Assembly: GCF_042432495.1 (NCBI RefSeq)
Contig: NZ_JBHLXC010000001.1
Location: 618,489-682,488, forward strand
DNA length: 64,000 bases
Direction of reading: 5' to 3'
Origin: Pseudochelatococcus lubricantis
Lineage (GTDB): Bacteria; Pseudomonadota; Alphaproteobacteria; Rhizobiales; Beijerinckiaceae
The position numbers and the translations under genes are program-made. The notes beneath the pieces are model-generated. The model was given only the letters and a program-made list of their open reading frames with translations, did not search any database and was not told the origin of the DNA. The first letter of the stretch is position 1, and each line of letters starts with the position of its first letter. Of the stretch, positions 24,547-33,090 are shown piece by piece.

Positions 24547-24571
24547 AATTTACACTCTATATCTGTAAATT
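24547..24571. promoter_or_regulatory. 25-bp palindrome in the sbp promoter (candidate sulfur operator)
   Basis: AATTTACA (24547-24554), nine-base spacer, TGTAAATT (24564-24571): perfect 8-bp arms. The core TACA-N9-TGTA is the same as in the palindrome at 28710-28734 in front of cysG. The left arm contains the likely -35 box of the sbp promoter, so a bound protein should block transcription. Confidence 0.65.
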
Positions 24572-24577
24572 TATAAA
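24549..24577 (+). promoter_or_regulatory. Promoter of the sbp-cysTWA operon
   Basis: TTTACA at 24549-24554 and TATAAA at 24572-24577 are separated by 17 bases, a near-consensus vegetative promoter. The expected start is near 24584, giving a ~65-base leader with GGAGAGGG before the sbp start codon. Confidence 0.6.
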
Positions 24578-24648
24578 AACTACAAAAAAACTATTGAAAT
24601 AATTCCAGCCGGTGGTGACAATGGGTCATCATCAGACGGAGAGGGCCA

Positions 24649-25698
24649 ATGGTTTCCAGACTGACAGTTTTTTCGAGGCGTGGCGTCCTGGCAATGGCGT
24701 CGGCCGCGGCGGTGGTGCTGGCCGGGCTGGCGGGCGCCGCCCCCGCGCGGGCCCAGACGACCCTGCTCAACGTTTCCTATGATCCCACCCGCGAGCTTTA
24801 TCGCCAGATCAACGAAGTGTTCCAGGCGAAATGGAAGAAGGATACCGGCGAGGATGTCGTGGTGCGCACGTCGCACGGCGGCTCCGGCGGACAGGCCAAC
24901 AAGGTCATCGAGGGGCTTGAGGCGGACGTCGTGACGCTCGGCATCGCTTCCGACATCGACCTGATCGCCCGTGAAACCGGCCTCATTCCCAAGGACTGGC
25001 GCGAGAAGCTGCCGAACCACGGCCTGCCCTATACCTCCACCGTCGTCTTCGTGGTGCGCAAGGGCAACCCGAAGAACATCAGGAACTGGGACGATCTGGT
25101 TCGCGACGATGTGAAGATCATCACCCCGAATCCGAAGACGTCGGCCGGCGGACGCTGGAATTTCCTCAGTGCCTGGGGCTTCGTGCTCGATCATGGCGGC
25201 GACGATGCGAAGGCGCGGGAATTCGTGACGAAATTCTACAAGAACGTCCCGGTGCTCGATCCCGGCGCGCGCGGTTCCACCATCAGTTTCGCGCAGCGCG
25301 ACCTCGGCGATGTGCTGCCGGCGTGGGAGAACGAGGCTCACCTGATCCTCAGCGAATTCGGCGCCGAAAAGTTCGACATCGTCGTGCCGCCGTTCTCCAT
25401 CTCCGCGGAGCCGCCGGTCGCGCTCGTGGTCGGCAACGTCGACAAGAAGGGCACGCGCAAGGCGGCGGAAGCCTATCTCGACTTCCTCTACTCGCCCGAG
25501 GCACAGACGATCATCGCCAAGAACTGGTACCGTCCCTCCCGTCCGGAGACTGTCGCGGCGGGCGGCGTGCCGGAATTCCAGAAGCTGAAGCTCTTCCGGG
25601 CGGAGGACAAGTTCGGCGACTGGGCGACCATCCAGAAGCGTTTCTTCGGCGAAAGCTCGGTCTTCGACGAAATCAGCAAGGCAATCGCGCAGAAGTAA
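24649..25698 (+). CDS. sbp: Sulfate ABC transporter substrate-binding protein
   Basis: A 349-residue periplasmic protein with a signal peptide (cleavage near AAPARAQT). The mature start TLLNVSYDPTRELY is the classic CysP/Sbp opening, and SHGGSGGQANKVIEGLEADV supplies sulfate-binding residues. NPKTSAGGRWNFLSAWGF and DPGARGSTISFAQR are further conserved blocks. It delivers sulfate, possibly thiosulfate, to CysT-CysW-CysA encoded downstream. Start is fixed by GGAGAGGG upstream. It is the first gene of the operon driven by the promoter at 24549. Confidence 0.96.
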   Translation: MVSRLTVFSRRGVLAMASAAAVVLAGLAGAAPARAQTTLLNVSYDPTRELYRQINEVFQAKWKKDTGEDVVVRTSHGGSGGQANKVIEGLEADVVTLGIASDIDLIARETGLIPKDWREKLPNHGLPYTSTVVFVVRKGNPKNIRNWDDLVRDDVKIITPNPKTSAGGRWNFLSAWGFVLDHGGDDAKAREFVTKFYKNVPVLDPGARGSTISFAQRDLGDVLPAWENEAHLILSEFGAEKFDIVVPPFSISAEPPVALVVGNVDKKGTRKAAEAYLDFLYSPEAQTIIAKNWYRPSRPETVAAGGVPEFQKLKLFRAEDKFGDWATIQKRFFGESSVFDEISKAIAQK

Positions 25699-25815
25699 GC
25701 ACGGCAATGAAGGGCCGCGCGGCGGAACGATGGAGGCGCCGCAGGCGTTGACAAGGTCGTCGTTCCGCCGTGCGGCAGCCGATACGGTTCCATACAGTTG
25801 AAAGTACGTTGCATC

Positions 25816-26682
25816 ATGGCAGCAGTCGCGACCGCGAGAGAGGGGTGGCTTCCCCGCTTCCGGCAAAAGAGCGTGATACCGGGCTTCGGCCTCGCCTTCG
25901 GCTACACGCTCGTCTATCTGGGCATCATCGTCCTCATCCCGCTGGGCGGGCTGATCCTGCGCGCGTCCGGCATCGGACTTTCGGGCCTGTGGAATGTCGC
26001 CACCGATCCGCGCGTGGCCGGCGCGCTCAAGCTCAGCTTCGGCACCGCGCTGCTCGCCGCCGTCTTCGCGGCCGTGTTCGGCCTGCTGATTGCGTGGGTG
26101 CTGACGCGCTACCGGTTTCCCGGCCGGCGCCTGATCGACGCGGCCGTCGACCTGCCCTTCGCGCTGCCGACGGCGGTCGCCGGCATCGCGCTTTCGGCGC
26201 TTTATGCTCAGAATGGTCTCATCGGCAGCATCTTCGCGCCATACGGCATCAAGATCGCCTATACGCCCGTCGGCATCTTCATCGCGCTTGTCTTCGTGAG
26301 CGTTCCCTTCACGGTGCGGACGGTGCAGCCGCTGATCGCGGAGATCGACCGCGAACAGGAGGAAGCGTCGGCAACGCTCGGCGCCAGCCGCGCCCAGACC
26401 ATCTGGCGCGTGCTGCTGCCGCCGCTCATCCCGGCGATCCTCACCGGCCTCGCGCTCGCCTTCGCGCGGGCGGTCGGCGAATACGGGTCCGTGATCTTCA
26501 TCGCCGGCAACCTGCCTTATATTTCCGAAATCGCGCCCTTGCTGATCGTCATCAAGCTGGAGGAGTTCGACTACACCGGCGCGACCGCGATCGCGACCCT
26601 GATGCTGGCGATCTCCTTCTCGATCCTGCTGCTGATCAATCTCATCCAGGCGTGGAGCCGCAAGAGGTTCGGCTATGTCTGA
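25816..26682 (+). CDS. cysT: Sulfate ABC transporter permease CysT (CysU)
   Basis: A 288-residue permease with six predicted helices. SVIPGFGLAFGYTLVYLG opens the first helix; the EAA loop is EEASATLGASRAQTIWRVLLP. SGNxP-like wording near EYGSVIFIAGNLPY is typical of CysT. The ATG at 25816 is preferred; a TTG at 25798 would add six residues. It is 117 bases after sbp, overlaps cysW by 8 bases, and forms the membrane channel with CysW. Confidence 0.95.
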   Translation: MAAVATAREGWLPRFRQKSVIPGFGLAFGYTLVYLGIIVLIPLGGLILRASGIGLSGLWNVATDPRVAGALKLSFGTALLAAVFAAVFGLLIAWVLTRYRFPGRRLIDAAVDLPFALPTAVAGIALSALYAQNGLIGSIFAPYGIKIAYTPVGIFIALVFVSVPFTVRTVQPLIAEIDREQEEASATLGASRAQTIWRVLLPPLIPAILTGLALAFARAVGEYGSVIFIAGNLPYISEIAPLLIVIKLEEFDYTGATAIATLMLAISFSILLLINLIQAWSRKRFGYV

Positions 26683-27583
26683 GCATTCATCCGCTCCCGC
26701 GTCCATCCCTGCGGACGTCGCTGGTGCCGCCGGCCGGGCGCCGCACCATGCCGTGACCACGGAAAGCCGGCTCGTGCAGGGCGTTGCGCTGGGCATCGCC
26801 TTCGTCTTCCTGGCTCTGTTCCTGCTGCTGCCGCTCATCACGGTGTTTCTGGAGGCATTCAAGCGGGGCTTCGACACGTATCTGGCCGCCTTCTCGGAGC
26901 CGGATGCGCAGTCCGCCATCCGCCTGACGCTGACGGTCGCCGCCATCGCGGTGCCGCTCAACCTCGTCTTCGGCGTCGCCGCGTCGTGGGCGATCGCGAA
27001 GTTCTCGTTTCCCGGCAAGAGCTTCCTGATCACGCTGATCGACCTGCCGTTCTCGGTCTCGCCCGTGGTCTCGGGCCTCGTGTTCGTGCTGCTGTTCGGC
27101 GCGCAGGGCTATTTCGGGCCGTTCCTGCAGGCGCACAACATCAGCATCATCTTCGCGCTGCCTGGCATCGTCATCGCGACGGTGTTCGTGACGTTCCCCT
27201 TCGTGGCGCGCGAACTCATTCCGCTGATGCAGGAGCAGGGCAATACGGACGAGGAAGCCGCCCTGTCGCTCGGCGCCTCCGGGTTCACGACGTTCCGCAC
27301 TGTAACACTGCCGAACATCCGCTGGGGCCTGCTCTACGGCGTCCTTCTCTGCAACGCGCGGGCAATGGGCGAGTTCGGCGCAGTCGCCGTCGTTTCCGGC
27401 CACATCCGCGGCCTGACCAACACCATGCCGCTCCACATCGAGATTCTGTACAATGAATACAATATCGCAGCAGCCTTTGCCGTCGCCTCGCTCCTTGCCC
27501 TCCTCGCCCTCATCACCCTTGCCGCAAAGTCCATCCTTGAGTGGCGTTTTGCAGACTCCCTCGCCGGGCGTGGCGGGCACTAG
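26675..27583 (+). CDS. cysW: Sulfate ABC transporter permease CysW
   Basis: A 302-residue permease, partner of CysT. A 35-residue polar N-terminus precedes the first helix. The EAA loop is EEAALSLGASGFTTFRTVTLP, and ARAMGEFGAVAVVSGHIRG, LTNTMPLHIEILYNEYN are diagnostic for CysW. It begins within the end of cysT (8-base overlap), so the two are translated together. Confidence 0.95.
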   Translation: MSEHSSAPASIPADVAGAAGRAPHHAVTTESRLVQGVALGIAFVFLALFLLLPLITVFLEAFKRGFDTYLAAFSEPDAQSAIRLTLTVAAIAVPLNLVFGVAASWAIAKFSFPGKSFLITLIDLPFSVSPVVSGLVFVLLFGAQGYFGPFLQAHNISIIFALPGIVIATVFVTFPFVARELIPLMQEQGNTDEEAALSLGASGFTTFRTVTLPNIRWGLLYGVLLCNARAMGEFGAVAVVSGHIRGLTNTMPLHIEILYNEYNIAAAFAVASLLALLALITLAAKSILEWRFADSLAGRGGH

Positions 27584-27593
27584 GTCCGCCGCC

Positions 27594-28646
27594 GTGCAGG
27601 CGGGCACCGTCGGTATCCGCGTCAGCGGCATCGGGAAGGAGTTTCGCGGATCGAAGGCGCTCGACGGCGTCGATCTCGCGATCCACCCCGGCGAACTCAT
27701 CGCCCTGCTGGGGCCTTCCGGTTCCGGCAAGACCACGCTGCTGCGCATCATCGCCGGACTCGAATTCGCCACCACGGGCAGCGTGTTCTTCGGCACGGAG
27801 GACGCGACGCACCTGACGGTGCAGCAGCGGCGGGTGGGCTTCGTCTTCCAGCACTACGCGCTGTTCAAGCACCTGACGGTGGCGGACAACATCGCTTATG
27901 GCCTCAGCGTGCGGCCGCGCAAGGAGCGGCCGCCGCAGGCGGCAATCCAGCGCAAGGTGCAGGAACTGCTCGAACTCGTGCAGCTCGACGGTCTCGACAG
28001 GCGCTATCCGGCGCAGCTTTCCGGCGGCCAGCGTCAGCGCGTGGCGTTGGCTCGCGCGCTCGCCGTGGAACCGCGCGTGCTGCTGCTCGACGAGCCGTTC
28101 GGCGCGCTCGACGCCAAGGTCCGCAAGGACTTGCGCCGCTGGCTGCGCGACATCCACGACCGCACCGGCCACACCACGATCTTCGTGACCCACGACCAGG
28201 ACGAGGCGCTGGAACTCGCCGACCGGGTGGCGATCCTCGCCAATGGCCGGCTCGAACAGGTCGGCACGCCGGACGAAATCTATGAAAAGCCGGCTTCTCC
28301 CTTCGTGCTTTCGTTCCTCGGCGACACGGTGGCGCTGCCGGTGGAGGTGAAAGGCGGCAAGGTGCTGCTCGCCGGCGATCCGCTCGATGTCGATCCCGAA
28401 GGGGCGGCGGAGGGGCGCGCAACCATCTACCTGCGTCCCAACGAAGTGACGCTGGCGCCCTACGGCACGGGCATTCCCGGCATCATCGCCTCGCAGCGCC
28501 GCACGGTGAACGGTCGCCGGGTGGAGGTGCGCGTCGCGTTCTCGGATGTGCTGATCGAGGTCGAGGTGCCGGCGGAACAGACGTGGTCGGTGAATGACCG
28601 GGTCGGCCTGCATTTGCGGAAGGCGCGGCTGTTCCCGGCGGATTGA
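27594..28646 (+). CDS. cysA: Sulfate ABC transporter ATP-binding protein CysA
   Basis: A ~350-residue ATPase of the sulfate importer. Walker A GPSGSGKTTLLR, signature LSGGQRQRVALARAL, Walker B LLLDEPFGALDAKVR, and H-loop FVTHDQDEALELADR are intact. The C-terminal part is a TOBE-like regulatory domain with YLRPNEVTL. I propose GTG at 27594, ten bases after the cysW stop; a 27453 ATG would add a Ser/Pro-rich segment translated from inside cysW in another frame, which looks like chance. A GC-rich hairpin (28634-28654) overlaps the stop codon. Confidence 0.93.
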   Translation: MQAGTVGIRVSGIGKEFRGSKALDGVDLAIHPGELIALLGPSGSGKTTLLRIIAGLEFATTGSVFFGTEDATHLTVQQRRVGFVFQHYALFKHLTVADNIAYGLSVRPRKERPPQAAIQRKVQELLELVQLDGLDRRYPAQLSGGQRQRVALARALAVEPRVLLLDEPFGALDAKVRKDLRRWLRDIHDRTGHTTIFVTHDQDEALELADRVAILANGRLEQVGTPDEIYEKPASPFVLSFLGDTVALPVEVKGGKVLLAGDPLDVDPEGAAEGRATIYLRPNEVTLAPYGTGIPGIIASQRRTVNGRRVEVRVAFSDVLIEVEVPAEQTWSVNDRVGLHLRKARLFPAD

Positions 28647-28654
28647 CCGCCGGG
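28634..28654. repeat. Hairpin overlapping the cysA stop codon
   Basis: CCCGGCGG (28634-28641), loop ATTGA containing the stop, CCGCCGGG (28647-28654): perfect 8-bp stem. No U-tract follows, so it is at best a weak or Rho-assisted end of the sbp-cysTWA transcript. Confidence 0.5.
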
Positions 28655-28709
28655 CGCCTTGCGGTGTTCAAAAACACCACTGATTTTATATACTTATGCG
28701 GCGCTCCTT

Positions 28710-28734
28710 AAAATACATATAAAATATGTATTTT
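28710..28734. promoter_or_regulatory. 25-bp palindrome upstream of cysG (candidate sulfur operator)
   Basis: AAAATACATAT (28710-28720), AAA, ATATGTATTTT (28724-28734): perfect 11-bp arms. The core TACA-N9-TGTA equals that of the palindrome in the sbp promoter. It lies in a short AT-rich island 131-155 bases before the cysG start. The 11-3-11 shape is like sites of Rrf2-family repressors, but the binding protein is unknown. Confidence 0.65.
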
Positions 28735-28864
28735 CAAAACTATACCGCGTGTGATAGCGTGATTTATCGTTTTTGGCGGGTTTTGCGGCGCATGGGGCGA
28801 GCGCCCGCCATCACGTTCTGCCGGCGTTCGCGGGCCTCTGTCCGGAAATAGCCATGGCGAGAAT

Positions 28865-30325
28865 GTGTCAGTAGAGGATGGCAGTCAATCCGTGGCCCGT
28901 CTGCGTTTCTTTCCGGTTTCCTATGATGTGGCCGGCCGTGCTGTAATTCTCGTGGGCGGCGGCGAGGAAGCGCTCGTCAAGCTGCGGCTGCTGCTGCGCA
29001 CCGAGGGCAGGCCCGTCGTGTTCGCCGCGCATGCGTCGCCCGAGCTGATGGCGCTTGCCGGCCAGCACGGTGTGACGGTGCACCCGCGCGAGCCGGGCAT
29101 CGGGGATCTGTCTGGCGCGGCATTGCTGTTCATCGCCACGGGGGATGAGGCGCGCGACAGGGCGCTCGCGGCGCTTGGCCGTCAGGCCGGCGTGCCGGTC
29201 AATGTCGTCGATCGGCTGGAGCTGTGCGATTTCGCCGTGCCCGCCATCGTCGACCGTGCGCCGGTCTCGGTGGCGATCGCGACGGACGGCCTCGCGCCCG
29301 TCCTCGCGCAGCGTGTGCGCGCGGCGGTTGAAGCCTTGCTCGCGCCCGAGTTCGGGCGGCTCGGCGAATTGGCGCGCAGCGTGCGCGACAGTGTGGGAGA
29401 GGCGCTGGCCGGCAATGCCCGCCGCCGCCGTTTCTGGACGTCGCTATTCGACGGGCGCGGGGCGGAACTGGCCCTTGCCGGCGATCTGGAAGGCGCGCGC
29501 CGCGCCGCGCTGTCGGAGCTCGCGCAGGCCGAGGGGCAGGACGGCGAAGGCGTCGTCTGGCTGATCGGCGCGGGGCCGGGCGCAGAGGATCTGCTGACCC
29601 TGCGCGCCCAGCGGCTCCTGCAGCGCGCGGACGTGATCGTCCATGACCAGCTGGTGCCGGATGCCGTGGTCGAGATGGGCCGGCGCGATGCCGCGCGCAT
29701 CGGCGTCGGCAAGGCCAAGGGCAAGCATTCCGTGACGCAGGGCGCCATCAACGACCTGCTGGTGAAGCTCGCCCGCGAGGGCAAGCACGTGGCGCGACTG
29801 AAGGCGGGCGATCCGCTGGTGTTCGGCCGCGCGGGGGAGGAGATCGCCGCGCTGCGGCAGGCAGGCATCCGCTACACCGTCGTCCCCGGCGTTACGGCCG
29901 CCCTCGCGGCGGCGGCGGATTATGCCGTGCCGCTCACCCTGCGCGGCGTGTCGTCCTCGCTGGTGTTCGCCTCCGGGCATGGCGCGAACGGCACCGAGCC
30001 GAAGGGCTGGCCGGAAGTGGCACGGGCGGGCGGCACGATCGGCGTCTACATGGGCCGCACGGCGGCTGTCGAGACATACGAGCGGTTGGTCGGCAACGGC
30101 GTTGCGCCGTCCACGCCCGTGGCCGCGATCGAGAATGCGGGCCGGGCGGACAGCCGCGCCTTCTTCGGCCGGCTGGCGGATCTGCCGGGGCTGGCGGAGC
30201 GGGTGGATGTCGCCGGGCCGGTCCTGATCCTTGTCGGCGATGCGGTGGCGGCCGGCGACTTCGGCGCGGCCGGGCCGATCGCACAGCGGACCGAGGCGTC
30301 CGCGTCCCTTCTGGCTGCGGAGTAA
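28865..30325 (+). CDS. cysG: Siroheme synthase CysG
   Basis: A 486-residue fusion enzyme making siroheme, the cofactor of the CysI sulfite reductase encoded downstream. Residues ~12-210 are the precorrin-2 dehydrogenase/ferrochelatase half (Rossmann motif VILVGGGEEALVKLRLLL). Residues ~230-480 are uroporphyrinogen-III C-methyltransferase (VWLIGAGPGAEDLLTLRA; HDQLVP; LKAGDPLVFGRAGEE; VPGVTAALAAAA). The start GTG at 28865 is uncertain; GTG at 28892 would trim nine residues. It opens the reductive sulfate operon and DUF2849 follows after 5 bases. Confidence 0.95.
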   Translation: MSVEDGSQSVARLRFFPVSYDVAGRAVILVGGGEEALVKLRLLLRTEGRPVVFAAHASPELMALAGQHGVTVHPREPGIGDLSGAALLFIATGDEARDRALAALGRQAGVPVNVVDRLELCDFAVPAIVDRAPVSVAIATDGLAPVLAQRVRAAVEALLAPEFGRLGELARSVRDSVGEALAGNARRRRFWTSLFDGRGAELALAGDLEGARRAALSELAQAEGQDGEGVVWLIGAGPGAEDLLTLRAQRLLQRADVIVHDQLVPDAVVEMGRRDAARIGVGKAKGKHSVTQGAINDLLVKLAREGKHVARLKAGDPLVFGRAGEEIAALRQAGIRYTVVPGVTAALAAAADYAVPLTLRGVSSSLVFASGHGANGTEPKGWPEVARAGGTIGVYMGRTAAVETYERLVGNGVAPSTPVAAIENAGRADSRAFFGRLADLPGLAERVDVAGPVLILVGDAVAAGDFGAAGPIAQRTEASASLLAAE

Positions 30326-30330
30326 AAAAC

Positions 30331-30663
30331 ATGAAACGCGATGCAAAGGCGGCGATTCCGCAGGTACTGACCGCCAATGACCTCCATTCGGGGCTGGTGG
30401 TGTTCCGCACGACCGGGGGCGCGTGGTCGACGCATATCAGCGATGCCGAGGTCGTCGACGCACCGGAGGCGGCCGAGGCGCTGGCTGCGGCGGGCGCCGG
30501 GGACGAGCGGAACAACCGCGTCGTCGGCCCTTATCTCGTCAACGTGAAAGTGGAGGGCGACGTCATTGTCCCCACCGTGCTGCGCGAGGCGATCCGTGCC
30601 GCGGGCGGGCCCACGGCGGGCACCTCCGTCATTCTGGCGCATTCGGCGCCCGCATCCGCCTGA
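30331..30663 (+). CDS. DUF2849 protein
   Basis: A 110-residue DUF2849 protein. The conserved parts are VLTANDLHSGLVVFRT and RVVGPYLVNVKVEGD, with an Ala-rich middle. The family is found almost only in alphaproteobacteria and almost always just before a sulfite/nitrite reductase gene, as here (17 bases before cysI). It may assist that reductase, but no activity is known. It is tightly packed between cysG and cysI and certainly in the same transcript. Confidence 0.92.
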   Translation: MKRDAKAAIPQVLTANDLHSGLVVFRTTGGAWSTHISDAEVVDAPEAAEALAAAGAGDERNNRVVGPYLVNVKVEGDVIVPTVLREAIRAAGGPTAGTSVILAHSAPASA

Positions 30664-30680
30664 GCCGCGGGGAGACTGCC

Positions 30681-32354
30681 ATGTATCGTTACGATGAGTT
30701 CGACCGCCGTTTCGTCACCGACCGCGTGGCGGAGTTCCGCGATCAGGTGCGCCGCAGGCTCGCCGGCGAACTGACCGAGGACGAGTTCCGGCCCCTGCGC
30801 CTGATGAACGGCGTCTATCTGCAGCTGCACGCCTACATGCTGCGCGTGGCCATTCCCTACGGCACGCTGAGCGGCGCCAAGCTGCGCGGGCTCGCCCACG
30901 TGGCGCGCCGTTATGACAAGGGCTACGGCCATTTCACCACGCGGCAGAACATCCAGTTCAACTGGATCAGGCTGGAGGACGTCCCTGACATCCTCGCCGA
31001 TCTGGCCAAGGTGGAGCTGCACGCGATCCAGACGTCCGGCAACTGCATTCGCAACGTCTCGGCCGATCATTTCGCCGGCGCGGCGCGGGACGAGGTCGCC
31101 GATCCGCGCGTCTATGCGGAGATCCTGCGCCAGTGGTCGTCGCTGCATCCCGAGTTCACCTACCTGCCGCGCAAGTTCAAGATCGCCGTCAACGGCGCCG
31201 CCCATGACCGCGCCGCGATCCAGGTGCACGACATCGGCCTCCAGATCGTCGAGAGCGAGGCCGGCGAGCGCGGCTTCACCGTCTATGTCGGCGGCGGGCT
31301 GGGGCGCACACCGATGATCGGCAAGAAGGTGCGTGATTTCCTGCCCGAGGGCGAGCTTCTGAGCTATGCGGAAGCGGTGCTGCGCGTCTACAACCAGTTC
31401 GGTCGCCGCGACAACAAGTACAAGGCGCGCGTCAAGATCCTGATGCACGAGGCCGGGCTTGAGGAAGTGAGCCGCCAGATCGAGAGCGAGTACGAGGACA
31501 TCCGCCAGCGCGGCAAGCTGACTTTGCCGCATGAAGAAATTGCGGCCATTGCCGACTATTTCGCGCCGCCTGCATTCGAGGCGCTGCCGGAGCGTTCCGA
31601 CAAGCTGGAGCGCGCGAAGGTCGTCGACGCGCAGCTGGCCGCCTTCGTGGAGCGTAACGTCGCCAAACACCGTGCGCCCGGATATGGCGTCCTGACCGTA
31701 TCGCTGAAGGCGACGGGGGCGGTGCCGGGCGATGTCACGGCCGAGCAGATGGAGGCCATCGCCGACATCGCCGAGCGCTATTCTTTCGATGAATTGCGCG
31801 TGAGCCACGAGCAGAACCTCGTTCTGCCCCACGTGCGGCTCGACGCGGTGCCCGAGGTCTTCGCCGCCCTGCAGAAGGCGGGGGTGGCGACCGGCAACGC
31901 TGGCCTCATCACCGATATTATCTGCTGCCCCGGCCTCGACTATTGCTCGCTCGCCAATGCGAGGTCCATTCCGCTGGCGCAGCGAATCAGCGAACGCTTC
32001 GAGGATATTGCCCGGCAGCACGAGATCGGCGATCTCAAGATCAAGATTTCCGGCTGCATCAATGCCTGCGGGCATCATCACGTCGCGCACATCGGCATTC
32101 TGGGCGTCGACCGCAAGGGCGAGGAATTCTACCAGATCACGCTGGGCGGCTCGGGCGACGAGACGGCCTCCATCGGCGACATCGTGGGGCGCGGTTTCTC
32201 GGCGGACGACATCGTCGACGCGGTCGAGACCGTGGTGAACACCTATATCGCCCGGCGCAGCGGGCCGGACGAGCCGTTCCTCGCGTTCTTCCGCCGGGTA
32301 GGCGAAGCGCCGTTCAAGGAGGCCCTTTATGGTGCAACCTCTGCCGCAGCCTGA
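30681..32354 (+). CDS. cysI: Sulfite reductase hemoprotein (nitrite/sulfite reductase family)
   Basis: A 557-residue siroheme/[4Fe-4S] enzyme reducing sulfite to sulfide with six electrons. The four cluster ligands are present: ICCPGLDYCSLA (~residues 415-421) and ISGCINACGHHHV (~458-462). HFTTRQNIQFNW and TSGNCIRNVSADHFAG are the typical siroheme-binding segments, duplicated in the two halves. No flavoprotein CysJ is nearby, so the donor is probably ferredoxin or an unlinked reductase. GGGGAG precedes the ATG at 30681. Sulfite is favoured over nitrite because of its cys operon. Confidence 0.95.
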   Translation: MYRYDEFDRRFVTDRVAEFRDQVRRRLAGELTEDEFRPLRLMNGVYLQLHAYMLRVAIPYGTLSGAKLRGLAHVARRYDKGYGHFTTRQNIQFNWIRLEDVPDILADLAKVELHAIQTSGNCIRNVSADHFAGAARDEVADPRVYAEILRQWSSLHPEFTYLPRKFKIAVNGAAHDRAAIQVHDIGLQIVESEAGERGFTVYVGGGLGRTPMIGKKVRDFLPEGELLSYAEAVLRVYNQFGRRDNKYKARVKILMHEAGLEEVSRQIESEYEDIRQRGKLTLPHEEIAAIADYFAPPAFEALPERSDKLERAKVVDAQLAAFVERNVAKHRAPGYGVLTVSLKATGAVPGDVTAEQMEAIADIAERYSFDELRVSHEQNLVLPHVRLDAVPEVFAALQKAGVATGNAGLITDIICCPGLDYCSLANARSIPLAQRISERFEDIARQHEIGDLKIKISGCINACGHHHVAHIGILGVDRKGEEFYQITLGGSGDETASIGDIVGRGFSADDIVDAVETVVNTYIARRSGPDEPFLAFFRRVGEAPFKEALYGATSAAA

Positions 32355-33090
32355 CGGAACACTGGATGGTGCCTCCGCCGTGGAGGCCGCGCGCGCCGCG
32401 GCGCTGAACGAAGCCTACGGCACGCTGCCAGCCGAAGAGGTGTTGCGGCTCTCGCTGACCGCGCTCTTTCCGGGAAAGATCGCACTCGTGTCGAGTTTCG
32501 GCGCGGAATCGGCGGTGCTGCTGCATATGGCCGCGACGATCGACCGGGCCGTGCCGGTGGTGTTTATCGATACCGGCCGGCTGTTTCCGGAAACGCTGGC
32601 GTATAGGGATACGCTCATCGCGCGCCTGGGCCTGACAGAGGTGCGCAGCGTCGGTCCCGACCCCGAAACGATGGAGGCCGCCGATCCCTACGGCGCGCTC
32701 TTCAGCATCGATCCCGACCGCTGCTGCCAGTTGCGCAAGGTGGAGCCGCTCGCCGAGGCGCTGGCGCCTTTCGCCGCCTGGATTACCGGGCGCAAGCGCT
32801 ATCAGGCGGCGACCCGCACCACGCTGCGGGTTTTCGAGGCTGACGCAACGCATATCAAGGTTTCGCCGCTCGCCACTTGGGGGGCGGGGGAGCTCGTCGC
32901 CTATCTGCGCGAGCACGACCTGCCGCGCCATCCGCTTGTGGCGAAGGGCTATCCATCCATTGGCTGCGCGCCCTGTACATCGCCGGTCGCCGAAGGCGAG
33001 GACGCGCGGGCCGGGCGCTGGCGGGGGCAGGCGAAGACCGAATGCGGCATTCATGTCTCGAATGCCGGCGTAACGAGAAGGAGTGCCTGA
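32329..33090 (+). CDS. cysH: Adenylyl-sulfate (APS) reductase, [4Fe-4S] type
   Basis: A 253-residue thiol-dependent reductase. The PP-loop-like SSFGAESAVLLHM opens the nucleotide site, and ECGIHVSNAGVTRRSA carries the catalytic cysteine. Two cysteine pairs, CC in DRCCQLRKVEPL (~131-132) and CAPC (~214-217), bind a [4Fe-4S] cluster. This marks it as an APS reductase rather than an E. coli-type PAPS reductase, so sulfite is made directly from APS. AAGGAGG lies before the ATG at 32329; it overlaps cysI by 26 bases, and its stop overlaps the next start. Confidence 0.95.
   Translation: MVQPLPQPDGTLDGASAVEAARAAALNEAYGTLPAEEVLRLSLTALFPGKIALVSSFGAESAVLLHMAATIDRAVPVVFIDTGRLFPETLAYRDTLIARLGLTEVRSVGPDPETMEAADPYGALFSIDPDRCCQLRKVEPLAEALAPFAAWITGRKRYQAATRTTLRVFEADATHIKVSPLATWGAGELVAYLREHDLPRHPLVAKGYPSIGCAPCTSPVAEGEDARAGRWRGQAKTECGIHVSNAGVTRRSA

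Larger units (their letters stand above)
23996..24648. other. 653-bp divergent region: riboswitch leader and sulfate operon promoter
   Basis: The left part is the leader of the minus-strand methionine unit, including a predicted SAM-II aptamer and one or two small open frames. From about 24420 to 24600 the composition falls to roughly a quarter GC, in strong contrast to the ~66% around it. This AT-rich block holds two divergent promoters and the palindromes CGAATAATTCG (24476-24486) and AATTTACA-N9-TGTAAATT (24547-24571). Confidence 0.7.

Noticed and set aside
24580..27033. An 817-codon minus-strand frame over sbp, cysT and cysW
   Set aside because: It covers three clear sulfate transport genes in antisense, and its composition is typical of shadows.
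27453..27593. An N-terminal extension of cysA from an ATG inside cysW
   Set aside because: It would add 47 Ser/Pro-rich residues, read from inside cysW in a shifted frame; conserved CysA sequence begins after the GTG at 27594.
32329..33090. Naming CysH a PAPS reductase
   Set aside because: The CC and CxxC ligand cysteines of the [4Fe-4S] APS reductase class are present.
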